From positions 1 to 43,216 of the forward strand of contig AQSI01000002.1 of the NCBI GenBank assembly GCA_000402655.1: a stretch of 43,216 bases of DNA, in the 5' to 3' direction. Each line of letters begins with the position of its first letter. Positions within the stretch are counted from its first letter, which is position 1. The translations under genes were made by a program, and so were the position numbers. The notes under the pieces were generated by a model, which worked only from the letters and a program-made list of their open reading frames with translations, was not told the origin of the DNA and ran no database searches. Positions 1 through 8,223 of the stretch are shown here, one piece after another. The DNA is from Fidelibacterota bacterium SCGC AAA298-D23. Lineage in GTDB: Bacteria; Fidelibacterota; Marinisomatia; Marinisomatales; Marinisomataceae.

Positions 1-66
1 ACTGCCGCAGGATCTGGTTGTATGTCTGCAATAGATGCAGAAAAATATCTAGAAGATGTAGAATAG
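1..66 (+). CDS. trxB: Thioredoxin-disulfide reductase, C-terminal end (partial)
   Basis: The window opens inside a reading frame (frame 1) that ends with TAG at 64-66. The visible 21 residues begin TAAGSGCMSAIDAEKYLE, which matches the conserved end of bacterial thioredoxin reductase: the helix after the FAD-contacting alanine-rich turn, followed by the DAEKYLE tail. The enzyme uses NADPH and FAD to keep thioredoxin reduced in the cytoplasm. Only the tail is present, so the redox CXXC and the NADPH domain cannot be checked. The next gene starts 27 bases downstream in the same direction. The call rests on this short but characteristic motif. Confidence 0.8.
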   Translation, partial: TAAGSGCMSAIDAEKYLEDVE

Positions 67-92
67 TTTTGCTGTCCTTTTTGGAGGATGCA

Positions 93-779
93 ATGGAACT
101 TAAACAAATATATGATGTTCAAAACCTTAAATTAAGGTTTAAAGATAAAAAAGCTTTAGAGATAAAAACTTTGAAGTTTCACAATGGATTAGTTTATGGA
201 ATTTGTGGAAACTTTGGGTCTGGAAAGACTTCTTTATTAAAAGTCTTATCAGGTCAAATTAAACAGTCAAGCGGTTCTGTTCTTTACCAAGGAAATGAAT
301 TTAAAAAAGGTTTTTTTGGAAAAATAAAAAAACATAAAGACATTCAATTTCTTGATATTCATTCAGTTAATTCTTCATTAACCGTTGAGCAATTAATAAG
401 AAGACATTTCCCTAAGAAAACTCAGCAGATAAAGTCTAGGCATTTCACTAGCTTTCAAATGGAAGCAGTTTGGAAGACGCCCGTAAATTTAATTTCAGAT
501 GGGGAAAGACACTGGTTAAAAACAGTAATTGGAGTGGAAAAAGATCCTAGAGTTCTTCTCATTGACGATTATGGATTGTCAATTGATCCCAGAACGGAGA
601 TAATGCTCAGAAAAAAAATTATTAAGATGAACAATATTCTTGGTACAACAGTACTATTATCATCCAGTAACGATTATTTTTTGAAACAATTTGCAAGCGT
701 TATAATTTATTTAGACAATGGACATATTTCAAAAATTAGAAAAGGGTTTAAGAAAAATTCATCGAAAAAAAATAGATAA
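93..779 (+). CDS. Divergent ABC-type ATPase subunit
   Basis: A 228-residue stand-alone nucleotide-binding domain. The Walker A motif GNFGSGKTS is at residues 39-47. A Walker B-like LLIDDYG follows an ABC-signature-like ISDGERHW. Several hallmarks are altered. The signature is SDGER rather than LSGGQ, Asp replaces the usual catalytic Glu after Walker B, and no His is seen in the switch region, which reads LLSSSND. The chosen ATG at 93 follows a strong GGAGG (83-87); the same frame is open upstream into trxB but that part is not credible. No permease is adjacent, so the partner and substrate are unknown. It overlaps the next gene by 62 bases. It may be a weak ATPase or a non-transport ABC protein. 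Confidence 0.75.
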   Translation: MELKQIYDVQNLKLRFKDKKALEIKTLKFHNGLVYGICGNFGSGKTSLLKVLSGQIKQSSGSVLYQGNEFKKGFFGKIKKHKDIQFLDIHSVNSSLTVEQLIRRHFPKKTQQIKSRHFTSFQMEAVWKTPVNLISDGERHWLKTVIGVEKDPRVLLIDDYGLSIDPRTEIMLRKKIIKMNNILGTTVLLSSSNDYFLKQFASVIIYLDNGHISKIRKGFKKNSSKKNR

Positions 780-2367
780 ACATATATTTGTTCCATTTAT
801 CTTTTTTCTTGAGATTCTTGTTGCACAAGTAGATCAAAGATTCGATTTGTTTGATTGGGAAATCATGAGGCAAAATGAATCTATTAATTCTATTTCGGAA
901 GGTTATCAATATGTTTTCTTTGCAACTAATTCAAATGGAATATTGAGATTTAATAAATTTTCAAGAAAGTTTGATTCTAATATTTATTTAGGTCAAGGAA
1001 TTAAATCAAAAGAAATTAAGCATGTCTATTTTGATAAAAATACTGGAATATTATGGATTATTGGAAATGAAGGTATAGAATTCTCTAATGACAGAAAAGG
1101 TAACTGGAATAATATTGAATTTCAAAGATTGAATGTAAAGTCCTCAAGAAATATTGAAGATTTTGGAGCTTCAAGAAACTTTTTGTGGATAAAAACTAAT
1201 TCAAGATACATTAAGCTTGATCATGTAAGTGCAACTTTTCTAGGGGTTTTTGCATATCCTGACGAAAGTAATATTGATTGGGGTGATATCAATTTTAATA
1301 GTAATAACAAATTTAACAATTTTTCACTTGAAGATTATTTTATTGAACAAGGATGGCTGTTAAGTAACAAATCTGCTTCAGACAATAATGGAGTTTTTCA
1401 TAATTATAAGACATTTTTGAAAACTCAGAATGGATTTAGTTGGATTGGATTATCCAATGGGCAATTGTTATTTATTGATGATTTTAGCAAAACGATAACT
1501 CCCAAGGACGTTGGAATTTCTGTTTCTGTACCTTTGACAATTTCAAAAGGAAAAAAGTTATGGATTGCTGGCATCAATAATAATCAATACAGTTCTATTA
1601 CATCGATTGAAAATAATTTTAGCAAAGTGAGAAATTTCCTTGAAACAAATTACTCTGGATTTTTCCGATCTGATTTTTATAGCAGTGAATACATTGATGG
1701 CGAAGTTTGGTTTGGTTCAGATGGAAAAGTAGTTATCTATGATGAACGAAATGATTTTTTTAGGACTTTAGGATACGAAAAAGGAATACCTATACAAAAA
1801 ATCGAATTCATTAAATATTTTAATGATAAAGTATACATAGCGTCATACAGCGAATTAATTGTTCTTGATATTAAAAGTAAGAAAATTGTTAATTCTCAAA
1901 TTTCAGATCTTATTAAAAAAAATAATTTGTTTATCGACTTTTTAGAAGTAGTTGAAAATAAACTTTATATAACTCTTGACGGCAGAACTTATCTTTTTGA
2001 TGAAAATGAAAATATCAATTTTGATAAATTTGAATATTTAATAGAAGATAATTTTAGAGTTGAAGGTATTTATGGATATGGTGAATATTTATTCTTTTCT
2101 TCGAATGAAGGAATTTTAAATTTAAGAGATAATGAATTAATACCTTCAAGCCTTTACTTTAATTTCAGAGTTAACGATGTACTTAAATTAAATAACATTT
2201 TGTATATTGGAACATCTGGTGGTTTAGCAATATATGACCTAGAATTAAAGCAGTTAAACAATTTCTATGATTTTTCTTTTATAAGAAATATCTTTAAAGT
2301 GGAACTAGTAGGAGATTTTTTGGTATTACTTACAAGTACTGGTTTAATTAAATTAAATTTATCTTAA
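718..2367 (+). CDS. Secreted beta-propeller-like protein
   Basis: A 549-residue protein built from about ten degenerate repeats of 40-50 residues. Each has a hydrophobic strand and a turn, such as ILWIIGNEGIEF, FSWIGLSNGQLLFID, EVWFGSDGKVVIYD, KVYIASYSELIVLD and ILYIGTSGGLAIYD. This spacing is typical of the propeller blades in sensor and two-component-regulator propeller proteins, but no kinase or other domain follows. A hydrophobic segment near residues 24-37, ending in VAQ, looks like a signal peptide with a long basic n-region, so the protein is probably exported. The ATG at 718 lies inside the ABC gene and no better start exists downstream. The stop overlaps the next start as TAATG, which suggests co-translation with the GWxTD gene. 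The function is unknown. Confidence 0.7.
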   Translation: MDIFQKLEKGLRKIHRKKIDKHIFVPFIFFLEILVAQVDQRFDLFDWEIMRQNESINSISEGYQYVFFATNSNGILRFNKFSRKFDSNIYLGQGIKSKEIKHVYFDKNTGILWIIGNEGIEFSNDRKGNWNNIEFQRLNVKSSRNIEDFGASRNFLWIKTNSRYIKLDHVSATFLGVFAYPDESNIDWGDINFNSNNKFNNFSLEDYFIEQGWLLSNKSASDNNGVFHNYKTFLKTQNGFSWIGLSNGQLLFIDDFSKTITPKDVGISVSVPLTISKGKKLWIAGINNNQYSSITSIENNFSKVRNFLETNYSGFFRSDFYSSEYIDGEVWFGSDGKVVIYDERNDFFRTLGYEKGIPIQKIEFIKYFNDKVYIASYSELIVLDIKSKKIVNSQISDLIKKNNLFIDFLEVVENKLYITLDGRTYLFDENENINFDKFEYLIEDNFRVEGIYGYGEYLFFSSNEGILNLRDNELIPSSLYFNFRVNDVLKLNNILYIGTSGGLAIYDLELKQLNNFYDFSFIRNIFKVELVGDFLVLLTSTGLIKLNLS

Positions 2368-3224
2368 TGAAAAAAAACATCATAACAATTCTTTTTTTAT
2401 CCATTGTTGGAGCTCAAGGAATAAATTCAAATATTAATTCCTTCAACACGAATGTTGTTTTGAGACCAACAGAAAATAACATTGAAGTAATTACTTTTGT
2501 TGAAATATTTAATAGAAATTTACAATTTTTAAAAAAAGACATTAACTTTGAATCTTCTTTTGAACTTAACATTTCGCTTATATCAAAAGATGGTGATAGA
2601 ATTGATGAAAAATCATTCTCTGAAACCATTAAAGTTGATACCTTTACACAGACAGTCTCAAGAGCCAATCCCAAACTGATAATTACCTCCTTTGATATTC
2701 CTTTGCAGGAGTTTAATGTTGTCTTTTCTTTAAAAGATATGGACACAAAATTGACTGGAAAAAAGGAGAAAGAATTTTTTAAAAAAAATCTCCCAACTGG
2801 GCAATATTCTAAAATTTTTGAACCAATTTTTGTTAAAAATATGAAGGGAAGTTGGAAGTTTGGGATTGATAAATATCCAATCAATATTAAAAAAGTTGAA
2901 GCAAAAGATAATAAGATTGAATTTTACCAATATTACACTGTTGAAAAAGGAGATTATTCTTTAGATGTATCCTTAATTTCAGATAAAAAAACCGTTTGGA
3001 GCAAGTTTTATGAGAATGAGACCAATGAAAATTTTGACTATAAACTTCTTCAAATTCCTATTGAAGGTGTTGATACATCAGACTTGAGAGTAAAAATTCA
3101 AGTTTCTCAGAATGGAAATGTATCGTCGAAATCTTTTCCTTTTGAAATAAAAAACGATTATTTGATGCTTTCTTCAATTAAAAAATGTTTCTTCAGCATT
3201 GGATCAAATGAATTACATACTTGA
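2367..3224 (+). CDS. GWxTD-domain protein, N-terminal part (frame interrupted)
   Basis: 285 residues as read, with a clear signal peptide (KKNIITILFLSIVGAQG) and beta-rich repeats as expected for the N-terminal half of exported GWxTD-domain proteins of the FCB group. The frame ends prematurely after an A6 run at 3180-3185. The last residues (KCFFSIGSNELHT) do not resemble the family. Reading one base fewer in that run joins this frame to the one ending at 3588, giving one 406-residue protein of the expected architecture. The start ATG overlaps the upstream stop (TAATG). I treat this and the next entry as two pieces of one gene, broken by mutation, by a homopolymer error, or less likely by programmed slippage. 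Confidence 0.75.
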   Translation: MKKNIITILFLSIVGAQGINSNINSFNTNVVLRPTENNIEVITFVEIFNRNLQFLKKDINFESSFELNISLISKDGDRIDEKSFSETIKVDTFTQTVSRANPKLIITSFDIPLQEFNVVFSLKDMDTKLTGKKEKEFFKKNLPTGQYSKIFEPIFVKNMKGSWKFGIDKYPINIKKVEAKDNKIEFYQYYTVEKGDYSLDVSLISDKKTVWSKFYENETNENFDYKLLQIPIEGVDTSDLRVKIQVSQNGNVSSKSFPFEIKNDYLMLSSIKKCFFSIGSNELHT

Positions 3225-3588
3225 TTCTGAAGAAAGAAGAGAATTGAGGAATTTAAAAGGTTCAGACAAAGAGAAATTTTTCAAAAAAGTTTGGGCAAAA
3301 AGAGATCCTGATGTCACAACTAAAGAAAATGAATTAATGATTGAATATTATTCAAGAGTAGCTTTCGCTGAAGAAAATTTTTCTAGAGGTACATCAGGTG
3401 GATGGAGATCAGATATGGGTATGATTTACATTCTTTTTGGAAGGCCAGATGATGTTTCAAGGTCCATGAATCCCCAGCAAAGTTATAATTATGAAATATG
3501 GTATTATTATAAAATAAATGAAGAATTTACTTTTGTAGATGACTTTGGCTTTGGAGATTATCGTTTAAGAACACCATTTATGTACTAA
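3199..3588 (+). CDS. GWxTD domain, C-terminal part of the interrupted gene
   Basis: This frame carries the diagnostic GWxTD block, here GWRSDMGMIYILFGRPDD, preceded by the helical LDSEERRELRNL and KVWAKRDPD elements that lead into the domain in FCB proteins. It ends at 3588. As a separate gene it would have to start at TTG 3199 or ATG 3208, with no ribosome-binding site and no signal peptide. It therefore reads best as the second half of the gene starting at 2367. The frame stays open upstream through the A6 run (3180-3185), and the join reads SSIKNVSSALDQMNYILDS. The domain's function is not established; such proteins are predicted to be exported. Confidence 0.75.
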   Translation: MDQMNYILDSEERRELRNLKGSDKEKFFKKVWAKRDPDVTTKENELMIEYYSRVAFAEENFSRGTSGGWRSDMGMIYILFGRPDDVSRSMNPQQSYNYEIWYYYKINEEFTFVDDFGFGDYRLRTPFMY

Positions 3589-3592
3589 GATT

Positions 3593-4111
3593 ATGAATGA
3601 CAAGAATAATAAAATTTCAGAAATTTTAGAAAAATACAAATCATCTTTTTCAAAAAACGATTTATTGAATTTAGAGTCCTTGCTTTCTAATGACTTGGGT
3701 AGTATAAAAAGGTACTCTCTTTTTACTGATGGCGCTTGTGAATTTGATGATGAATACAAGCCTATAAACGCCGGTATTGGAGGAGTAATTAAATCAGATA
3801 ATGAAATTTTATTTTCATTTTCTGAAAATATCGGTGTTAAAACAAATAATGAGGCCGAATATTTAGCATTAATTAAAGGACTAAATCTTTGTATTGATAA
3901 TGAAATAATTCATATTAATATTTATTCTGATAGTGAGTTAGTTGTAAAGCAAATTAATGGCGAATATAAAGTTAAAAATGAGAGAATGGGTTTGTTATTT
4001 AAAAAAACTCATGAACTTCTTTCTAGATTTGATTTTTGGAAAATTAATCATGTTTTAAGAGATAAAAATACTGAGGCTGATGAACTCAGTAAGCAAGGAT
4101 TATCCAAATAA
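3593..4111 (+). CDS. rnhA: Ribonuclease H-fold protein (RNase HI type)
   Basis: A 172-residue protein with an RNase H domain from about residue 41 onward. It should cleave the RNA strand of RNA-DNA hybrids. The acidic catalytic set is complete: D46 in FTDGACE, E89 in NNEAEYLA, D113 in YSDSELV and D163 in NTEADELS. The first 40 residues are a charged, helical extension without a recognisable hybrid-binding motif. There is no basic-protrusion insert of the E. coli type, so it is closer to the short RNase HI variants. The ATG at 3593 follows the previous stop by four bases. It sits just upstream of mreB and may be cotranscribed with the rod-shape genes, with no evident functional link. Confidence 0.85.
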   Translation: MNDKNNKISEILEKYKSSFSKNDLLNLESLLSNDLGSIKRYSLFTDGACEFDDEYKPINAGIGGVIKSDNEILFSFSENIGVKTNNEAEYLALIKGLNLCIDNEIIHINIYSDSELVVKQINGEYKVKNERMGLLFKKTHELLSRFDFWKINHVLRDKNTEADELSKQGLSK

Positions 4112-4153
4112 AAAAATAATGTTTAATAATAAATATTTCATAAATTATGCTCT

Positions 4154-5194
4154 ATGAGTTTCTTTAAATCAATAAAAAATTCAGTTTCAGATAGTTTTAA
4201 TTGGGTGAGTGGTGATATTGCTATTGATCTCGGAACTGCAAATACATTGATTTGGTTGTCAGGTAAAGGTATAATCATTAATGAGCCATCAATTATAGCT
4301 CGCTCAACAAAAACAGGAGCTGTTCTTGCTGTTGGTGATGACGCAAAAGAAATGCTTGGTAAGACCCATGAGGGTATTGAAACTATCAGACCACTTAGAG
4401 ACGGTGTTATCGCTGATTTTACAGCAGTAGATGAGATGCTCCAGGGATTTATTAGGAAAGTTAATTTAAATAGACTCACAAGGCCTAGAATGGTTATTTG
4501 TGTTCCATCTGGAGTCACTGAAGTTGAAAGAAGGGCTGTAAGAGATTCTGGGGAAAAGCAAGCAGCAAGAGAAGTATTTCTTGTTGATGAACCTGTAGCT
4601 GCAGCAATTGGAATTGGTCTTGATATTAGTAAACCTGTCGGAAATATAATTGTTGATATTGGCGGAGGAACTACTGAGGTAGCTGTTATTTCACTTAACG
4701 GTGTTGTTACAAAAAAAGCAATTAGAGTTGCTGGAGATGAGATGGATGATGCTATTCAGCATTGGTTTAGAAACGAACATAAATTAGAAATCGGTGCTCG
4801 AACAGCCGAACAGATCAAAATCTCAGTCGGTTCTGCTATGAGAACCAGATCAAAAAATATCCTTGTAAAAGGAAGAGATCTAGTAACTGGAATTCCAAAA
4901 ACCAAAGATATTAGAACTGACGAAATAAGACAAGCTTTGAAAGATCCTGTGAAACGAATATTAAATGTCATTAAAGATGCTCTGGAAGAAACACCTGCCG
5001 AATTGTCTTCTGATATTATTGACAGGGGTATTGTTTTGGCTGGTGGAGGTTCTCAACTTAGAGGTTTGGATCAGGTCTTAAGAGAAAAAACAAATGTTCC
5101 AGTAAATGTTGCTGACGAGCCCCATTTAGCAATTGTTAAAGGATGTGGAGCAGTTATTGAAGATTTGGAAAAATATAAGCATGTTCTACTATAA
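4154..5194 (+). CDS. mreB: Rod shape-determining protein MreB
   Basis: A bacterial actin homologue of 346 residues, the usual size. It polymerises under the inner membrane and directs lateral wall synthesis. Visible elements are phosphate-1 IDLGTANTLIW (about residues 24-34), the VPSGVTEVERRAV segment, EPVAAAIG, phosphate-2 DIGGGTTEVAVI and the adenosine-binding LAGGGSQLRGL. The N-terminal FFKSIKNSVSDSFNW looks like an amphipathic membrane-binding helix. It is followed after two bases by mreC and heads the cluster mreB-mreC-mreD-mrdA-rodA. The 42-base upstream gap is very AT-rich and could hold a promoter, but I could not define one. Confidence 0.98.
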   Translation: MSFFKSIKNSVSDSFNWVSGDIAIDLGTANTLIWLSGKGIIINEPSIIARSTKTGAVLAVGDDAKEMLGKTHEGIETIRPLRDGVIADFTAVDEMLQGFIRKVNLNRLTRPRMVICVPSGVTEVERRAVRDSGEKQAAREVFLVDEPVAAAIGIGLDISKPVGNIIVDIGGGTTEVAVISLNGVVTKKAIRVAGDEMDDAIQHWFRNEHKLEIGARTAEQIKISVGSAMRTRSKNILVKGRDLVTGIPKTKDIRTDEIRQALKDPVKRILNVIKDALEETPAELSSDIIDRGIVLAGGGSQLRGLDQVLREKTNVPVNVADEPHLAIVKGCGAVIEDLEKYKHVLL

Positions 5195-5196
5195 AC

Positions 5197-5991
5197 ATGT
5201 CTAGAGTTCAATTAATTTTTCAAAACTACCAAGAAAAGATAACTTTAAGTTTTTGTTTACTTTTATCATTTATATTGATCTTTAATAATGATTCAGATTC
5301 AATCAAAAATGCAAAGATAAATTCGCTAGATACTTTTTCATTTCTTTATCAACCATTTAATTGGCTAGATAATCAACTTTTTTTAAATAAAAAATTGGAA
5401 GTTTTATCTTCTGAAAATTTGCGATTAAGTCTAGAAAATCAAGTTTTAAAAGTGCATGAAACTGAAAATATTCGATACAGAGAATTTTTAAATTTTAAGA
5501 AAAGAGAAAACATTGATTTTATTGGTGCTGATGTGATTTCAAAAGGTATTATTGCTAATATGTCTTCTTTATTAATTAATAGAGGTTTAGATGATGGAAT
5601 CGTTAAAAATTTACCAGTTCTTTCTTCAAAGGGGGTAATTGGTAAAATTACTGCAGTATCAAAATCTTCATCTGAAGTTCAACTAATTAGTGATGTCAAT
5701 TTTAGATTGAGTGTAAAAATTGCTCCTGATGAAGTTGAGGGAATAATGAGATGGACAGGAGGAGATCTGTGCGAAATTGCTGAACTCAAGAAAATATCTG
5801 ATATAGAGATTGGTGATATTGTTTTAACTTCAAACATAAGTATTTATTTTCCTCCTAATCTTCCCGTTGGGGAGGTTGTAAGTATTTTTGAAAAGTCTGA
5901 TAGTTCAAATAGAGTTGTTACAATGAAACTTTTTTCAGATTTATCTACTTTAAACCAATTATTTGTATTATTAGATGAGGTTGAAAATTGA
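5197..5991 (+). CDS. mreC: Rod shape-determining protein MreC
   Basis: A 264-residue bitopic protein. A short cytoplasmic N-terminus is followed by a membrane helix (about residues 16-30), a coiled coil (LEVLSSENLRLSLENQVLKV) and a beta-rich periplasmic domain containing the family patterns INRGLDDGIVKNLPVLSSKGVIGKI and GDIVLTSNISIYFPPNLPVGEV. MreC links MreB to the wall-synthesis enzymes PBP2 and RodA. It begins two bases after mreB stops and overlaps mreD by four bases (TTGA), consistent with translational coupling. The length is normal for the family. Confidence 0.95.
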   Translation: MSRVQLIFQNYQEKITLSFCLLLSFILIFNNDSDSIKNAKINSLDTFSFLYQPFNWLDNQLFLNKKLEVLSSENLRLSLENQVLKVHETENIRYREFLNFKKRENIDFIGADVISKGIIANMSSLLINRGLDDGIVKNLPVLSSKGVIGKITAVSKSSSEVQLISDVNFRLSVKIAPDEVEGIMRWTGGDLCEIAELKKISDIEIGDIVLTSNISIYFPPNLPVGEVVSIFEKSDSSNRVVTMKLFSDLSTLNQLFVLLDEVEN

Positions 5992-6464
5992 GTTTTTATA
6001 TTAAATACTTTCCAATAGCTGTTGTGTTGCAATTGATATTTTCAGAATTGCTTACATTTAATGGCTATCAAGCAAACATTATGTTGCTCTATGTAATCCT
6101 TTTTTCCATGCCACTAGGTAATACTTCACAATCAACATTGAATGGTTTTCTTGTAGGTTTGTTTACTGATTTTGTACTTTTTAGCGGAATTTATGTTGGA
6201 GCATCAAGTTTAGTTTTTTCGATTTGTGGATTTTGGGCTTCAAAAATAAGTTTTAATTTTGCATTCAGAAATTTTGATATATACTGGATTTCTTTTGTAC
6301 ATCTTGGTGTTTTAATTTATTCACTTTTCAGATATGATTTTTTCTTTTTTAATGATTTTTTCCTGTTTTTATCAAATTGGTTTTTTGTTACATACTTTAC
6401 ATGTTTTGTCGGGTTTATTTTAATTTCTCTCTTTTCGTTGAAGGATAAGATTCTCAATGCTTAA
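5988..6464 (+). CDS. mreD: Rod shape-determining protein MreD
   Basis: A 158-residue, strongly hydrophobic protein with five or so membrane segments, in the standard position between mreC and the PBP2 gene. It has the loose MreD pattern of a hydrophobic N-terminus followed by a conserved FLVGLFTDF stretch with Asp (family GlllDl). MreD is an inner-membrane part of the elongasome. The start is TTG at 5988, inside the mreC stop (TTGA); no ATG lies nearby in frame. The sequence is weakly conserved in all lineages, so the call leans on position and topology. Confidence 0.9.
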   Translation: MSFYIKYFPIAVVLQLIFSELLTFNGYQANIMLLYVILFSMPLGNTSQSTLNGFLVGLFTDFVLFSGIYVGASSLVFSICGFWASKISFNFAFRNFDIYWISFVHLGVLIYSLFRYDFFFFNDFFLFLSNWFFVTYFTCFVGFILISLFSLKDKILNA

Positions 6465-8223
6465 AATTGAAAATAAAGCTGATATTTTTCATTATAGGAC
6501 ACTACTGTTCATCTTATCTTTTTCAATTCTAACTCTTCTTTCTAGGTACTTTTACCTCCAAGTAATAGAACATGAAAGATATTCATCTAAGTCTCAAGTA
6601 AATAGTGTAAGAGCTCAAGCTACTTATGCGCCAAGAGGACTTATTTTGGACAGGAATGGAGTAGTTTTAGTTGAAAATTATCCCACATATATTTTGACAG
6701 TCACACCTTATGAACTTGATGATAAAGAAAAACAATTTCAAATTATCTCTAATATAACTGAAATATCTGTTGATGAACTTTCAACAAGATATAAAAAATA
6801 TTATCAGGGTCAATTTTTACCTACTATTATAGCAAAAAATCTTTCTTTTGCAGAAATATCTCAAATTGAAGAAAGACGTTTAGAACTTTCTGGATTTCAG
6901 TACAAAAGATTTGATGAGAGACTGTATAATGATGTCTTGAAAGATGCTCATATTCTTGGATATCTAAGAGAATTAGATCGTGAGTCGCTTCCATTTTTAG
7001 ATAAATCTAAGCTGTATAGAGCCGGTGAACTTATTGGATGGCAGGGACTTGAGAAGCAATATGAAAACGAATTAAGATATTCCAAGGGTATTGAATACAT
7101 TGAAGTTGATACTTATGGAAGAAAAATTAACAGGATTAATGATAATAATATTCCTGCTTATCCTGGTAAAAATTTGACTCTATCTATTGACTCAAAATTA
7201 CAACAGTTTTCAAAAAATCTTTTAACTGATCAGAGAGGAGTTATTTTAGTTTCTAATGTTGATACAGGAGATATCTTGTCAATGGTTAGTAATCCATCTT
7301 ATAATTTGGATATTTATCGAGGAGAAACAACTGATTCTGAATGGAGAGATTTACTTTCAAATGAAGGCAAACCAATTATTAATAGGAATATAGCTGGGCT
7401 TTATCCCCCTGGTTCATCTTTTAAAATCATTACTGCCCTTAATCTGATAGAGAATGGATTATTAGATCCTGAAGATAGTTTAATGTGCACAGGATCCTAT
7501 TTACCTCCAGGAAGTTCAAATACTTTCAATTGTTGGAAAGAGGACGGACACGGACTAGTTGATTTGAATAAAGCGATTGCTCAATCTTGTAACGTATATT
7601 TTTATGAGACTGTACAGCTAATCAAATTATCAGATTGGACAAAAACTGCCAAAATATTTGGTTTCCAAAATAAAACCGATATTGATTTACCAAATGAATT
7701 AATAGGTCAGATTCCAGATAAAGAATTTTTTATAAATACTTATGGAAGATGGGGCTGGTCTGAAAGGGGAGTGTTATTAAACTTAACACTAGGTCAAGGA
7801 GATATTTTAGTTACTCCATTACAATCATTAAGATATATTAATCATATAGCATCAAGAGGAAGCACCGCTAAGCTCAAACTAAATGCAAATAAAAAAGTTG
7901 AATACTATGATGATATAATCCTTTCAGAACAAACATGGGATAGAGTTATCAAAGGTTTGTATGATGTTGTAAATTCTGAAGCTGGAAGCGGATGGAGAGC
8001 AAAGCAGTCAGAAGTTAAGTTGTACGGAAAAACAAGTACTGCTGAAAATCCGCATGGCGAACCACATGCATGGTTTAACGGATTCTTTGATTTTGAAGGA
8101 CAAACATTTTCATTAGTCGTTTTAGTTGAAAATGGAGGTGGTGGTGGTGCTGTAGCCTCGCCAATAGCTGGACAAATCGTAAAATTTTTTACAAATGAAC
8201 AGGTTGAAATAGTTAATAAATGA
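6457..8223 (+). CDS. mrdA: Penicillin-binding protein 2 (elongation transpeptidase)
   Basis: A 588-residue class B PBP that cross-links peptidoglycan during cell elongation. One N-terminal membrane helix (about residues 14-32) leads into the dimerisation domain, with the family pattern PRGLILDRNGVVL. The transpeptidase domain has all three active-site motifs: S320-S-F-K323 in YPPGSSFK, S377-C-N379, and K525-T-S527 in the place of KTG. Thr-to-Ser variation at the third KTG position is tolerated in this family. It overlaps mreD by 8 bases and rodA by 4 (ATGA), so the elongasome genes are likely expressed as one unit. Confidence 0.97.
   Translation: MLKIENKADIFHYRTLLFILSFSILTLLSRYFYLQVIEHERYSSKSQVNSVRAQATYAPRGLILDRNGVVLVENYPTYILTVTPYELDDKEKQFQIISNITEISVDELSTRYKKYYQGQFLPTIIAKNLSFAEISQIEERRLELSGFQYKRFDERLYNDVLKDAHILGYLRELDRESLPFLDKSKLYRAGELIGWQGLEKQYENELRYSKGIEYIEVDTYGRKINRINDNNIPAYPGKNLTLSIDSKLQQFSKNLLTDQRGVILVSNVDTGDILSMVSNPSYNLDIYRGETTDSEWRDLLSNEGKPIINRNIAGLYPPGSSFKIITALNLIENGLLDPEDSLMCTGSYLPPGSSNTFNCWKEDGHGLVDLNKAIAQSCNVYFYETVQLIKLSDWTKTAKIFGFQNKTDIDLPNELIGQIPDKEFFINTYGRWGWSERGVLLNLTLGQGDILVTPLQSLRYINHIASRGSTAKLKLNANKKVEYYDDIILSEQTWDRVIKGLYDVVNSEAGSGWRAKQSEVKLYGKTSTAENPHGEPHAWFNGFFDFEGQTFSLVVLVENGGGGGAVASPIAGQIVKFFTNEQVEIVNK

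Noticed and set aside
2414..2884. A 156-codon frame on the minus strand inside the GWxTD gene
   Set aside because: It lies wholly opposite a coding region with a signal peptide and family features. Its product shows no recognisable motif, and its hydrophobic runs mirror the opposite strand's codons.
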